A DNA stretch of 64,000 bases from Prosopocoilus inquinatus (GCA_036172665.1 CM069870.1:58900212-58964211), one strand, 5' to 3'; shown: positions 10,541-23,549, numbered from the stretch's first letter. Notes: generated by a model from the letters alone, not told the origin. Program-made: numbers and translations.

Positions 10541-11740
10541 ATGGCCGATTCTGTTGAGTTGCGTATGAGTGTAACATCCATAAAGAGAGTCGATCCATAT
10601 GTTAAAGATATCCTCGCCACATCAACCCATGTGGCCCTGTACAAATTCAACCCGGTTATAAACGAGTGGGAAAAAACTGAGACGGAGGGTGCCTTGTTCT
10701 TGTACAGCAGGAATGGAGAGCCCTTCCACAGTATAATGATAATGAACAGGCTGAATACAAACAACCTGATCGAACCTATAGTCAAGGAATTCGAATATCA
10801 AATGCAAGCGCCGTTTTTACTATACAGGAATTCGAAAAACAAAATTTTCGGTATTTGGTTTTACAACAGAGAGGAGTGCGTTAACATAACCTACTTACTC
10901 GAGAGCCTCATGGAAGGTTTAAAAGAGAAAATGACAGAGAAGCTGAAGAAGAAAGACGCGGGCGTTGATATATTCAGTATGTTGTCTAAAGCGCAGGAAG
11001 ATTTTAATAAGACCCCCACGAAAAACGATGCCCAACCCCAGTTTTCCTCGACCCCTCGAGCACCAGATTTTACATCGCAAAGTGTTATGGATTTCTTTGC
11101 TAAAGCCAGCTCAAAGACAAGTAAACAGGCCCCAGTTACGCCAGGCGATGGTGAGAATTTACTGCAAAGATTAATGAGCAATCCAGCTCACAGTGTCGAA
11201 CACATAGAGAAGCAACAGCGCTCGATTACACCACAGGACCAAGTACGTTTACGACAGAAAACCAGCAACCATGTAGACCGTCGCAGTGTGCCAATATCTT
11301 TTCCAAACACTGCCTTAAATTTAGAGCGTAAAGCAGAAAATGGTTTTAATTTCATAAGAGTTGCCTCACCTCAACAATCTGTGGTCGCAACATCCCCCAT
11401 GGCTGCATTTTTAATGCAGGCACAAAATCATCCAACTGACGAGTGTGAATTGCTCGGAACGTCTCCGCTGGCTCAATTGCTAGAAACTCCCCAAAAGCCA
11501 TCCCTCATGCCTCCCATGATGTTTGCAACTTCCAGTTCAAAAGACAAGCACGATCAGAGCTACAGCTTGGTCTCTGGTGAAAGTAAACTTAGAACTATTG
11601 AACCCCTGACGAGAAATCAGATGTTGCAAGCGCTGACGTACCTTATTAAAAACGACTCGGATTTTGTGACGAAGTTGCACGAGGCGTACGTTAAGTCCAT
11701 AACAGAAATGGTAAATCATAGCAGTAATTCCTTAATGTAA
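10541..11740 (+). CDS. Dcp1: mRNA-decapping enzyme 1 (Dcp1), 399 aa
   Basis: A single uninterrupted frame from MADSVELRMSV to a TAA stop. Residues 1-125 are the EVH1-like Dcp1 domain, with diagnostic segments VALYKFNPVINEWEKTETEG, ALFLYSR, IMNRLNTNNLIEPI and IFGIWFYNREEC. The middle (about 130-350) is low complexity and likely disordered, with short hydrophobic linear motifs such as SVMDFFAKA, SPMAAFLMQ and SPLAQLLETP that could bind decapping partners. Residues 356-392 (LTRNQMLQALTYLIKNDSDF onward) match the C-terminal trimerisation helix region. Dcp1 activates Dcp2 in 5'-to-3' mRNA decay in cytoplasmic P-bodies (family knowledge). Length is close to the fly protein. The gene is intronless here. 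A poly(A) signal aataaa lies at 12318, though nearer ones may be used. Confidence 0.97.
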   Translation: MADSVELRMSVTSIKRVDPYVKDILATSTHVALYKFNPVINEWEKTETEGALFLYSRNGEPFHSIMIMNRLNTNNLIEPIVKEFEYQMQAPFLLYRNSKNKIFGIWFYNREECVNITYLLESLMEGLKEKMTEKLKKKDAGVDIFSMLSKAQEDFNKTPTKNDAQPQFSSTPRAPDFTSQSVMDFFAKASSKTSKQAPVTPGDGENLLQRLMSNPAHSVEHIEKQQRSITPQDQVRLRQKTSNHVDRRSVPISFPNTALNLERKAENGFNFIRVASPQQSVVATSPMAAFLMQAQNHPTDECELLGTSPLAQLLETPQKPSLMPPMMFATSSSKDKHDQSYSLVSGESKLRTIEPLTRNQMLQALTYLIKNDSDFVTKLHEAYVKSITEMVNHSSNSLM

Positions 11741-13033
11741 TTGACCAAACATTTTATTTTATAACAATTTTAATTGTTATTTTATTTTTGTATTTTACAG
11801 ATCGATATTAGTACTCTTAATATAAATCAAAAATCAATTTGTGAAAAGCCTTTTTTTGGTTTTTGATGACTTTTTATCATTATTTTTTTTTTGTTCTAAA
11901 AACCAAAGCAGCAAATAGAACGAGAAATATTTATATTGATTAACTTAAATGTTTGTAGATTGTAAATTATATGAGGTCTGCATTAATTCTGTTTGACTTA
12001 TTATTATTAGATGATGAAGTTTAAGTGCGTAGACTATTCCTACTTTCGGAAACAAAACGTTATTTGTAGCATTGAAGTTACACGCAAGTATTTACTCATG
12101 CATTGTAATATGCGAAGATATATTTAGGTACCTACACATTTATTGAATATATAAAGTTTTGCTAAGTATAGAATATGTTAATCATGTATAAGGGCCACTT
12201 TTTAGTGGCACCTCTTAAATATAAATTCGTGTACAGACCGAGTTATGCTACATATTTGAACTTATGATTTTATATTATAGTTGTTACATTATTTATTGAC
12301 TTCCAATGGAGATCTGTAATAAATATTATTGATGCTGAGTTACTATCTTTTATTTTATAGATTAGGTAAAAGTAAACATAAGTGAGATTTAATATGCGTG
12401 GGATCACAATTCAGCTAATGAAGTCTATCAGACATCAATGTGTTACTTCGGGATAGGGTTTCTGGTCTGGGAATTCCTGAAAACATTTTCTTGGAAGATT
12501 TTTTGTTTTTTGCCTAATCCCGAGAAATAATAATCGGAAATTCCCGACTTGGCGGGAATGAAAGCTTGACCATGCAGTTTGTTGGGCCTGGCGTGTTATG
12601 ATGAGGTGTATACAACAGGTGCTTTCCATTTGCCACAAATCTCACCGCATATCAGATAAACGTCAATTAAAAAGGAACTGAAAGCAGCTGACATACCAGA
12701 GTATTCAAAAAAAAAAAAAAACGGAACTGATGTGGGGGGCTGCGAAACTCTTGTAGTATCGGGTTGTGCCGAACGGAGCGTTCATTTAATTTATATTAAA
12801 AGTGAATAAAACTGACATTGTCGAGATTGAGGTCTTTACAAAGGCGGCATATCATTCTTTCCATTTCAATAGTGATAAAAAATTACCTTACTGTTCTGTA
12901 GCGCTTACAATAAATACGATGTACTAGGGCGTTCAGCTTATATGATAACTAAAGTACATAAGATAGAAAACAAATTCAAATGATCTAAGGTGCAACTCAG
13001 TTAGCTCTATTTTATAAAATTATTTTCAGCTAT
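11741..13033. other. Dcp1 3' UTR and intergenic DNA
   Basis: AT-rich. It includes the aataaa at 12318-12323 and a slightly GC-richer stretch at 12430-12660 without a convincing frame. No second gene was seen. Confidence 0.4.
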
Positions 13034-15399
13034 ACAGGGTGTTTAGTAACTAAGAGCCACACCAAAGTTATATTTTTTTAAGTGGAACACCCGGTACATT
13101 TATACATATTTCGAAAGTACACATAACGAGCGGTAATAACAAAAAATTTCAGAAGTTCTATTTAAGAGTTTGTAAGATATTAATGATTATCTGTAAAAAA
13201 TTGCTCCACTTTGAGTTCTTGTAGTTTGATTTTTTATTTACATTTCGTCGCGAGTTTTTGTGGGTAGTCAATATAATATCTCATCTACAGAAATTTCACA
13301 ACATATTCAATCTATTAGTTATTATGTGTGCAGGGTGTTGAGTTTTACAAAATATAATTTTCATCAAAATTTTCAAATAGAACACCGTGTATGTCTAAAC
13401 TCTTGTGAAACACTGTTTTAATAAGTTTTCATAAAACGCCAAATGTATTTGTCGAAACTGAAGAAGTCGCGAGACAGCAATGACATATTTTTCTTTCTTT
13501 CAATATTAACATTATTTAGCCTTTCCGTCCGGTTTTTCTCTTTCAGTTAAATGATAAATCAATAAACATGTTTTATTTTGTGTTCAAAGTAATTGAATAT
13601 GTTCCTATTAAACTAATTCCTATTTTCCTTTACTTTGAAAATATTTATATAACTTTATTATAGTAATTTTAAAAAATAAAATTTTAAATTACGTTGCCGT
13701 TTACTAGAATATAGGAAAACAGTTGCCATCAAATTTGTATTTCTTTTTGTATTAACAAAATGGATTTTAATAATGAAAAGTTACGTGACATGACACACCT
13801 AATAGGAAAAAAGCAACCAAAACTGTCTTGGCGGCAAGATTACAAGAAGCTGAAAAACAATTTGAATGTTTATTATAAATTTTCTAGATCCAATGGTTCC
13901 TTGTCATTCTTAATTTGTTCATTGTTTTCTGTTATTTTCTAATTTAATATTTATTATTCTTAATTTGTACATTAATTTGTTATTTTCTAATTTATTAATT
14001 AAATTAACTAATATTTGTTAATTTATCAGCAAATTAAACAAGAAGGACCGGTTAAAAAGGCTAAATAACGCCAATAAAATAAATTGCAACGATATATATG
14101 AGCCTTTCTCATATATTTACAATTTGTTATGATATATGAGATGTTGTTTAAATATATGTTATCTCATATTAAATATATGAGACCTGGCAACCCTAGGTAT
14201 GGTTCGCATACAGGAGGATCATTTATTTTGAGCGTCATTGTACATTAAATTAGTACACCAAGAGTCTAGTTGGATGTAATTCAGCCAGTCGCAGTTTCAC
14301 AATTTTGCGCTTCACAAAGGAATGCGGCAGTCAACAAAAAAGGCTAATTACTAATGTTATGGCGGGTTTTTAAATTTATTGAAAATTAGAAAATTAATAA
14401 ATTAGAATTATAAAGCTAACAATATGAATACATACACTTGGCATTTGGTACATAACATCTATTCAATAAAAACATGTTATTAACCTATACCCAGTTTTTC
14501 TATCCATTTTAACTTTAATCTTCGGTTTATTTTTAAAGAATCTCTCGTTTCCATCTTTTTCTATTACATATGACGGAGTATAAATTCGAAAATTTGATTA
14601 AATTGAACGGAGGCGTTTTTATGGCCCAATTAGGACGTCTTTGTAAAAATATCGCCATATCTTCCTATAGGGCAATAATGAAACTACGACCTGTAAACTG
14701 CATCTTACTATACACTATACTATATAATGCATATGATTATTAAACTTACCTCTAGTTGATCTAACTGAGAGTAGTTGAAGAAAAGTCACAAGAGATTTAA
14801 AACTATTTTGTTTATATTGTATCATTATTGGATCATGATTTCTGCAATCCCGACAATTCCGATATGGAAACACCGTTGTCGAAATATCAAAGAACACCTA
14901 ACGAAAATCCTATGCTAAATCTTTGATGGCCATGAACATGGAAAAATTGTTGGAAAATCACCAAATAAAGGCCTAAAATCTTTTACAATACCCTAATTTT
15001 TAGACACGATAGATAGATCACGAAATATAGCACGCATGGAAAAATAAAAAAAAAACAAAAAAAATCCTTGTTTTTAGACCCCTCAAAGGTCATTCATGGT
15101 TAAAATTTACCAAAAAGTCTCAAAAATTCTTGTTTTTATTCACTTCAAAATGGCCTCTTAAATCTGAACTGGGGGAATTGGGCCCAAAGTAAAGGGATCG
15201 AAAATAGTTCCAAAATTTATTAAGTAAGTACCATAATTTTTAGAGAGCCCAGCAATACAGATCACCAAAAATTTGGTACTTCAAAAATACCCAAAACGGT
15301 ATATTTTGTTTCTGGGTCACATTAATTGGCAAGTAAAAAAACGACTAAAAAACAATTAACAAAGGTCTAATTCACAAATGACATTTTACTAGGGCTGAG
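13034..15399. other. AT-rich intergenic DNA with lone TIR-like ends
   Basis: The motif cagggtg, preceded by TA at 13032, looks like a Tc1/mariner-type terminus. A similar cagggtgttg occurs at 13333, but no inverted partner was found for either, so they may be solo or rearranged ends. At 14085-14190 there are several atatatgag/ctcatatat hairpins. No coding region is supported; the 60-codon frame at 13760 has no motif. Confidence 0.35.
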
Positions 15400-15582
15400 G
15401 AGAATGACATAACCTAATACATTTTTGACTAAACAGTCAGCCGTAAACTACTACCATCCTAGTAAACAGAATTCCCTAAAAGTGTTGATTTCTTTCTCTT
15501 GCGACATTTGTATTTGTTATCTTTGTTACACAATAATCTCGGATTAGGAATGTGATGGCGTTACCTGAACACGTAGTGTGTT
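15400..15582. repeat. Dispersed ~180-bp repeat, copy 2
   Basis: Partner of 9785-9966 in the same orientation. It ends at cacgtagtgtg and is followed at once by a copy of the 'agcgacatc..atcgctttttgacc' motif (15594-15630) belonging to the composite repeat family described at 23281. Confidence 0.7.
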
Positions 15583-17120
15583 GATTTAGTGAAACAGCGA
15601 CATCCCACTATCGCTTTTTGACCCAACCTGACAAATAGCGACTCTTTCTTTTATATAATAGGAGTGCTTCTATTACTAAAACATTTTCGTTTGTATACAG
15701 GGTGTCCAAGTCTTGTAAAAATATCAATGTTACGTTTCTTTTAAATTGAAACACCTCATTTAGACTTTATTTTTGAATTCTACACTAAATTCTGCGTTAA
15801 ATTTATTTGAATCATTCTTACGTATCAATCATACTTCCTGATGTGAGTCATTTTTTTCTTGAAAACGTGCAAGGTTCTATTCAAAAATTCGTAACTTCTT
15901 CACAGTCACAGGCTGTGACCAATCTTTTGAGATATTGCAGAGTCGTGAAGGGATGTTCCAAGGTTTGCTAAAATTCGAGACGATACCTGGAATAACTAGT
16001 CATGGAACTTTTACGGAGCTCTGGTGCACCTGTATGTAAAGTATGTCTAAGCGGGATTATGGCCGGATTACAAATAAAAACAATTAACAATAACCTAATA
16101 TTTATTTCGATTCGGACCTGGTAAACAAGATGACTTCTTAGAATTTTTCATTTATGAATTCGTATAGTAAGGCAGCAGTTACATAGTGATTCATCATTAA
16201 TTCGATCATTCAGATAGTTAACTTTCAAATCTTTTGTGGTAGCCTTTCTTTATTATTTATTGGGCAATAAATTATTCAAGTTATTTTGAGTATTTTTTTT
16301 TACAATTTATTAACGTCAATCTGAAATTATGAAAGTGAATAAAAAAATAACAACGCACACATGTGATTTGCAATTTTCTGGCGTTGCATTTTACATTACA
16401 ATGAGAAAAAAAATGTGTAGTAAGTATAGCATGTTCGCCTAAATTTTCCTTTTTGATTTGTTGCATTGCTTCGATCAGTTACGCGCGCGTGTATAAACAT
16501 ACACAAACGTGAATAAATAATTGGTTCACAATCAGTTAATAATTTCAGAAATCGCACGTAATTGCCAGACTTTTTTAATACGCGTTGCCACAGAGATAAC
16601 TGTGCCACTCTGATTACTTTCTAATGCAAATTGTTTCAAGTTTAGTATTGCAGATCAAAAATTAAATTGCAATTTTCGAACGGTCGGCGAATTTCAAATT
16701 AGCCCGAATAATGTGTGTGTGTGTGTAATGCAGAATTCCTTAGTTTTACTTTCAATAATCATAGAATTTACATAAATAATTATTTAAATAAAAATTTGAA
16801 ACTTGACTAAATTATAGCAAAGTATTATTTACATCGACTGTTCAGTTCAATGAGATTGTGTCAAAAAAGACGATACAATGACTCGAATGACCGGAAAACA
16901 GATCAATGGGTGGTTGGACGTGAGCTTTAAACAAGACGGTGTTCAAGAATTTAAGCTCACCGAGACTTGAAAAAATATTTTTGCAAGAAATTATAAGGAT
17001 GAAAGTAAATTTACGTGTGTTGTTACTTAAGAAACGATATTACCAATAATTTGTTGGTATCGTCGTTGTTCGTGTTAAAACAACTGCTTACAGCTCAAAG
17101 ACACTCCCAAGTAACACATA
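15583..17120. other. Intergenic with repeat fragments
   Basis: Holds the agcgacatcccactatcgct motif (15594-15613) of the composite repeat family, a further TA-cagggtg terminus at 15699, and a short TG microsatellite near 16711-16728. No gene seen. Confidence 0.35.
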
Positions 17121-17590
17121 CAGGTTGATTCAGAATAAGTGTTTGACCCGTTAGGAGCGTAATCACTAAGGTCATGCAAGTGCAAAATTGTAAGAAACAA
17201 ATCTTTCAGAGGCACTTCAAAGATCAACCTTCTTTGAATCCAAAATGGAAGTCATGATTCATTTCTTACGTATACATACTCAGTTCCAAAATTCGAATAA
17301 ATGAATTGCGTATTATACATTTTTTTCCGCAGAAAGCCATAAATAAAAGCGTTTCGCTATTTCATTTCAAGGTAAACGCTACTGTTTAGTTCTATTCCAC
17401 GCGAGTTCATTGTTCTTGTAAGACAATACAGCTGTACTAGTGCCCATCAACCAATTTATATCTGAATTTTCAATGCATTTCATCTCAAAAACTATGGATA
17501 CTAGACCCCCTACACATATAGACTTTTTATTTTGTTTTTCTACGTACTACCTATGGTCGACGGGTCGGACACTTATTTTGAATCACCCAG
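17121..17590. mobile_element. TIR element, short copy (~470 bp)
   Basis: Begins TA-caggttgattcagaataag and ends cggacacttattttgaatca, which are inverted. The left ~130 bp matches the left end of the longer element 31181-32382 (shared gacccgtta, ggtcatgcaa and caaaatggaag segments). No coding region. It is flanked by TA on the left; the right flank is degraded. Confidence 0.6.
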
Positions 17591-18302
17591 ATTATTACTT
17601 TTTACAGTTAAATTGGTTAAATTATACGTTACCATAAAAATTCCTATAATTCAGAAGCTTTGTCACTACGAACTTTAAATGCGTTGTACTTCTTCAATGT
17701 GAATGATGAGTGCAATAAGAAAACACATTTTTTTTTAGTTATTCAGAAGAACCAAATACTAAATAATTGAGCAACAAGAGTATGTTCAATCTTTTTCCAT
17801 TTCTGTTACCTTCGCGAATACTTGGCGAATTCCACCAATGTTTGCTAATTTATTATGTACAGAGTGATTCGTAATTAAGAATGATTTTTTTAGTTTTGAG
17901 ATAGGACGCTGTAAATTTATATTCCATTATAGCCTTTCAATTCTCAATATGTTCCCATTCTCTTTTTCAGTTTGTTACAGCGTTTAATATAAGGGCAGTT
18001 TTCTCTTAAGCCGCGTTAATTTCTAGGTGTCCATGCTGTTTATCGTAAAAGATAAATTTCTCCTGACGTCTCCCAAATAGATTTGAGGGAACTCGTTAAT
18101 TAATTCATTCAGTAATAACATATAACAAATAAAATAATTCCATTTGTCGCACACTTCCGGAAAAACACTGTATGTTTAGTTAGCCCATTCTTGGTTAAAA
18201 TCTGGCGAACACTTCATCTATAAAACAGTATTTAAAATGTGTTTATTTACTCGGCGGAGACAAGACAACCAAGACAAATAAATCAATAATATAATACAGG
18301 TA
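17591..18302. other. Intergenic, nothing recognised
   Basis: AT-rich DNA with no convincing frame, repeat match or motif. Confidence 0.4.
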
Positions 18303-18434
18303 CAGTGTGTCTCAGATAAAATTTCCAGCATGGGGATCTGGCTTGTATCATTTCTATAATTTCCGATCCCAATGTCCCATATCTTTTATAATAAACGAGA
18401 TCCCCATGCTGGAAATGTTATCTGGGACACACTG
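18303..18434. mobile_element. Tc1/mariner-type MITE (132 bp)
   Basis: A clean hairpin. The left end cagtgtgtctcagataaaat is matched by the inverted right end (atgttatctgggacacactg), with the inner arms continuing as tccagcatggggatc and its complement. TA is present on both sides (18301-18302 and 18435-18436), the standard Tc1/mariner target duplication. Arms are about 45 bp, so almost the whole element is stem. Confidence 0.85.
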
Positions 18435-19998
18435 TACAGTGATATTTTTAATATATATGATTATTACTGATTTTATTATTTCGTTGTTGTTGCTTGCAAT
18501 CTCGAAATGCAGAGGTGCACAGGGCTCTGTTTCTTTTTTTATTAAAGTTTTTTTTTTTATCGATTTTAACAGAAATTCACAGATATGTATTGGTGGGCAA
18601 TCTTTCAGAGTAATTTTAGTGAAGGGCGATCAAACCTATGCCACGGGTTAACTAGACATGTACAGTGTGTTCATGACTCGCGTTGACAAAAAGAAAAACT
18701 TTTTTTAATATCTAAGTACACAAAAACAAGAAAATTATTTATAAAAAGTTCTGCTCGTCAATAAACTTCAGAAGCAATGCTTAAATATAATATTTGAATT
18801 AATTTGTCTTAAAAAATAAAATTTCTTGATTTTATGTTGCAGAAATCAAAGTAACGTTTTCATTGGATATTGATTTTAAGCAAAAAAAAAAAAATTCTAC
18901 TGTTCGAGCAATTTTAGAAACGAAACATAATTTTTTTTTTATTATAATGTGTCTGAAATGTTAAAATTTGTTATAATAACCAAAGAAAATCGATTATTGT
19001 TTTTAGCAATTGCATTTTCTCGAAAAATTTCAGAAACTACACTCGGATTTCATAAAATTTCGTATTTCTTTTTCTTTTTTAATTTAAGGCTGTAGTATAA
19101 AACAAAGCAAGCAACTTTTTCAAATAAAGAAACTTTATTGTCAAGCTTCTTTACATGCAAAATACATTTTCTTTATAAATTCTAAAATTTGTAACAAATA
19201 TATAAAATATTTTTTTTATAAAAAAAGTAACAGTGAAAAGCTTACTTTATTTTCTACAATATTAAATTTAATGCAATTTTGAATTTAATGTTGCAGAAAA
19301 CAAAGCAAGCAACCTTTTCAAAAAATTAAATTAAACTTTTAGTGTCAATTTTTTGTAACTTTGTTATTAAAGTAGTATTTTTATTTCATTTTTTTAATCT
19401 TCTCATGTTAAATTAGATATAGTGTTGTCCAGCAACGGTATTAAAGATGGGTGTAATTTAAAATAAAATAATTTAATTTATTCATAATTTTTTTTTTGAA
19501 ACCTGATATTTGAGGCCCTCTTGATTTCAAAAGCCCCAGGAGCGCGCCTCATGTGCCGGTGTGGAAATCCGTCACTGAATAATTTAGTAATTTCAAACAT
19601 GTATCAAGTATTGCAGCTTTTTATAGGTTTTATAATTGCTTAATAAGCTTCTACGACATCGTTACTGTTAGCGGCCATACTTTTATATTTCCTTTTAGCC
19701 AAATGTTATAAAGCACATATGGAATAAGCCAATTATTACTATTTTGCATAAAAAGTTATAAATTGATGCACATAGTGAATTAGTTATTAAATCCAATTAT
19801 CTATAATAATAATACAATAATAACGAGGTAAGTAAAGTGAAATAATAATAATAATTTTTTAAAATAAATATTTACGTGCGACAAATTTGTGTATTTCAGT
19901 GGCGCGTAAAGTTTTTAAAAAGTATCGAAACAATTTTGACGATGAATTTTATCCAGCGAAATAGTCTTTTTTAGAGTATGAATAAAATATGTCCACAG
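18435..19998. other. AT-rich intergenic with diverged short duplications
   Basis: Homopolymer-rich. The phrase aaacaaagcaagcaac occurs twice (near 19100 and 19304) with related flanks, showing an old local duplication. No gene is supported; the 114-codon frame from 18307 runs through the MITE and is not believable as a gene. Confidence 0.35.
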
Positions 19999-20999
19999 TA
20001 ATTATATTATATTATATTATATTAGTTGCTTTATTTCACTCAATAGGATATAGCCCACTTACAGAGCGAAATTATTAACACAATAAATTGTGTACGTCAC
20101 ATAAATATACCTTATTTTTATACTTATGTTAACCAATATTATTGAGGACAGCAGCATCATGTCAGCCGGTCTCGTATAGCATTCCTGTAAGCTTGATAAT
20201 TTAAATGGAAAATATCTACCTCGTGATATACTTTGTCGTATAAGTTGCACATACTGTAAATTGGAGATCTTTTTAAACTATTTGTTTTTGGAATTTTTAA
20301 ATAAAAAGTCGTACGGGAACGTGTTAGAGATGAAGGAACTCTGAAATCTAGTTCTCTTAAAAATTCAGCGTCATCAATCATGTTGTTTATCAGTTTATAA
20401 AGATAATGATGCTGCAAATACTGACGTCTCTTTTTAAGAGGTTCACAATTGTATGTCACTAAAAGTTCTTTATAAGATACATTAGGGTACATTTTTTTTT
20501 AACTAATAGATATTTTAATCTCAAGTACCGTAATTGAACACGTTCGATCATACGTTCATATTTAACATAGAACGGTTCCCAAACAACAGAAGCGTATTCC
20601 AATTTTTGTCGTATTAAAGACGAGGACAGAGTGTCGAATGGGTTAGTTGATTTGAAATCTTTTTTTTGCCTGAACACAAATCTTAGTGATCTTAATGATT
20701 CCTTCAGCATACTTTGTACATGTTCATTAAAGCATAGTTTAGTGTCAAATATAGCTCCCAAATCTCTAATAACTGTAGCTCTTTCCAGTGAAGTTTCACT
20801 CATTATGTAATTAAATGTTACAGGACTTGAGATTCCATGATACGTCACTGCTTTACATTTATTGAAATTGAAGTACAATTTAGATTTTAAACACCAATTT
20901 ACTAAATTTTGTAGGTCAGCTTGTAATAGTTCACAATCTTGTACTGATCTTATCTGGCGGTAAATTTTTAAGGCATCCGCGTATAATAGTACTCTACTA
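19999..20999 (-). pseudogene. LINE (CR1/jockey-like) 3' part: end of RT and C-terminal domain
   Basis: Minus strand. The frame 20878-20459 gives MYFNFNKCKAVTYHGISSPV onward and 20492-20157 gives KKRRQYLQHHYLYKLINNMI, which are the thumb and C-terminal regions typical of jockey/CR1-type reverse transcriptases. Just upstream, the catalytic box at 20983-20972 reads YADA instead of YADD, so this copy has lost a metal-binding aspartate. The two frames overlap through a frameshift. The element ends with a short (attat)n tail at about 20000-20024, as expected for a LINE 3' end. It continues on the far side of the hAT insertion at 24492. Confidence 0.85.
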
Positions 21000-23280
21000 G
21001 TTTGGATTAGTGATGCGACGAGTCGCTGTTTTTAAGAATCGAGTCGACTCGAATACTTTTAGCACTCGATTCAAGAGACTCGAGTCCAGATCAAAAGACT
21101 CGAGTACTTGGCTGAAAATCGCCGTTTAAAAGAATCGAGTCGACTCGAGTCAATTGACTCGAGTTCAGCTAAAAGTACTCGAGTACTCGAATTGAACTCG
21201 GGACTCGCCGTTTTAAAGAATGTAATAAACTTGAACTTTTTTATAAAAAAATGCGAGTTTTGACTCGCGTCCACATTAAAAGTTTCGAACATTTAACTGA
21301 ACCCGGAAATATGAGTACTCATGACGTTACTTTTTTACTGTTAGTAGAATCGATAGATTAAAGGTGTGGTGTTTTTGTTTAAATTTTTAACGTTATCAAC
21401 ACTCTATTTTAGATACGTTATCAAAATATGTAAAGTGTAACTTTTAGGAATTTGTTTGAATCAAGAAATTATTAAGAAAAAATTAAACAAGTGCCGATCG
21501 GAAACCCAAATGACTGATTCCGTTTGGAACCGCATCAAGATATTTCTTATGCCGACGTTTTGCTCTTCATTGCAGAAGAAATTCCTCAGAGCTGCTAATG
21601 GTGTTCTATTGCTTCCCGTCAGTTTCAACGACTAGGAAAGAGCTGCAGCCAGCAATATCAGTCCTGAGGAGGTTCTTCTACAATGAAGGGCGAAATGATG
21701 GCAGTGGAAGAAATAGTCATGACGTGTTTTCAACCGGTAGCCAATTCAATCATGGATGACGGCCGTAGAAGCATTCATGTTAAACTCGCAATATATTTTT
21801 TTTAATGAAGAAAGATTTCTAATTCCAACAATTTGTATTTGTACTTTTCATGATATTTGAACTTGAAATTATTAGGGTTTGATTTATTTTTATTAATTTA
21901 TTTTATAACGTACGGAGGAGATTGATAGGGCAGCTGTAGAAGATCAAAATAAAGCTTTTCTCTTAATTAGTTTTTGACCAAAACCCTAAAAAAGTTACAG
22001 TTTCTTAATTTCTTCTTTAATCGATACTCGACTACTTTTACGCGACTAGATTTTTTTAAAATACCAAAATTTAAAACGTAAAATATTACTACAGGTAGTA
22101 ACTTTTACTTGTTAATTAATTTCACATTAAACTCTTGTAACTTTCAAGTTACTGATTTTTACTTAAAGTTTATTAAGAAAAAGTCTAAAATTGGATCTTC
22201 TCTATAATGTTAATTTGTTCTAACTGTTTTAATTGTTTTTAATGTTAATTTGTTCTAACGTTTTGTCTGTTAATTACAATTAGCTTCTGTTACGCATTAA
22301 AAGCTCTTGTTAATGCAAAGGTCTACTAAAATAAATACACATTTAAATATCGTAAGAAAATGAAAATGCAAATAAACAAAACAACATAAACATGTACCTA
22401 TATTTTGAATTAGGAATTAAGTATTTTTCTTAATCCAAGAAAATATGTAGAGTAAAGTCAGCATACATACATATGTGGAATAGACCGGCTAATATGGAAT
22501 ACATAGTATTTTTGAAATAAGAAGCGGCATCTATTAAACGACTCTGGCATTAACATGAGCTTCAGTGTTATAGGTCATTACTACAGAGGTTCTTAGCTGG
22601 TAAGACTGCATAACTTTACAGTACATGATTTTGTGAATTTATCGTTTTGGAAGTTTTCGCGCGGTACGAGAAAAATGTGTTTTGGCGTATTTTTTAAAAT
22701 AAAAGTGTTTTTTTACACCAAAGTTAGTTTTTTATAGTGTAGATTAGTGCAACAGTTGATATTTTACCTTATTAATTCAAAGTATTGCACATTTTCTCTT
22801 ATTTCATGTCACCCCAACTGACTATTCCATATTATCCGCCATTTTAAATAATATCATGAAAATGCAGTTTTTTCAATTTGTTTCAGAATTTTTCCCAAAA
22901 ATATGTATTTCTTAAATTTATTATATACAACCGCTGAAAAACAACATAAAGTATTTTTAATTAAAATATCTGAGTATTTAGTATCTTAGTTCGGAATTTA
23001 TGATGGCCCAAAGAATGGATATTCCATATATGCCAACTTTACAGTTGAAAGCAAAAAAAGTAGACAAATTACAGTTTCCTATAATTATTCTTTCTGAAAA
23101 TGGAAGTGATTAAAGACGACTTCATAAATACCTTTAAAAAAATTTAAAATCTTTCAAAATTAACAAGTATAAAACTGTGGTAAAATCTGTGAATTCGGCT
23201 TTACTCTATAACATTTTGAGGAAGAATAATTACAGGAAACAGTAATTTGTCTACTTTTTTTTGTTTTCAACTATATATTG

Positions 23281-23549
23281 AACAAATTTTTTTGTGCAAA
23301 TCGTTTTTGATTGCAGTGAGAACCTCGAGCAGCCTCTGGACAGCTGTTTCAGCCCTGCTTGGGGCTTCTTCAGCAGAAACGTAGCTCGACATTCCCACTG
23401 CAGACCAAAAACGACTTGCCCAATTTATTCGCAAATGCGATGTAAGAATGATGAACATATAAAATAGCGACATCTTACTATCGCTTTTTGACCTAACATT
23501 GCAATGTTAGGTCAAAAAGCGATAGTAAGATGTCGCTATTTTATATGTT
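23281..23549 (-). repeat. Composite dispersed repeat with conserved reading frame
   Basis: On the minus strand a frame reads SSYVSAEEAPSRAETAVQRL and continues LEVLTAIKNDL. A diverged copy on the plus strand at 59400-59540 reads LLSYASAEETPNFSETALQR and continues LLKRFTAIKNEL. Partial copies lie at 15594, 39957, 42478, 59186 and 61060-61260. The family also carries the phrase gcgacatc-n-atcgctttttgacc. The protein-like agreement between copies suggests descent from a coding source, but I cannot name it. Confidence 0.6.
23454..23549. repeat. Perfect 96-bp palindrome
   Basis: Sequence from aacatataaaatagcgac to gtcgctattttatatgtt is fully self-complementary with no spacer; the centre is attg|caat at 23501/23502. 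It would form a 48-bp hairpin stem. It lies within the composite repeat inside the hAT element. Confidence 0.95.

Noticed and set aside
18307..18651. 114-codon plus-strand open frame
   Set aside because: Its first third is the stem of a TA-flanked MITE and the rest is hydrophobic T-rich sequence; there is no start context or motif.
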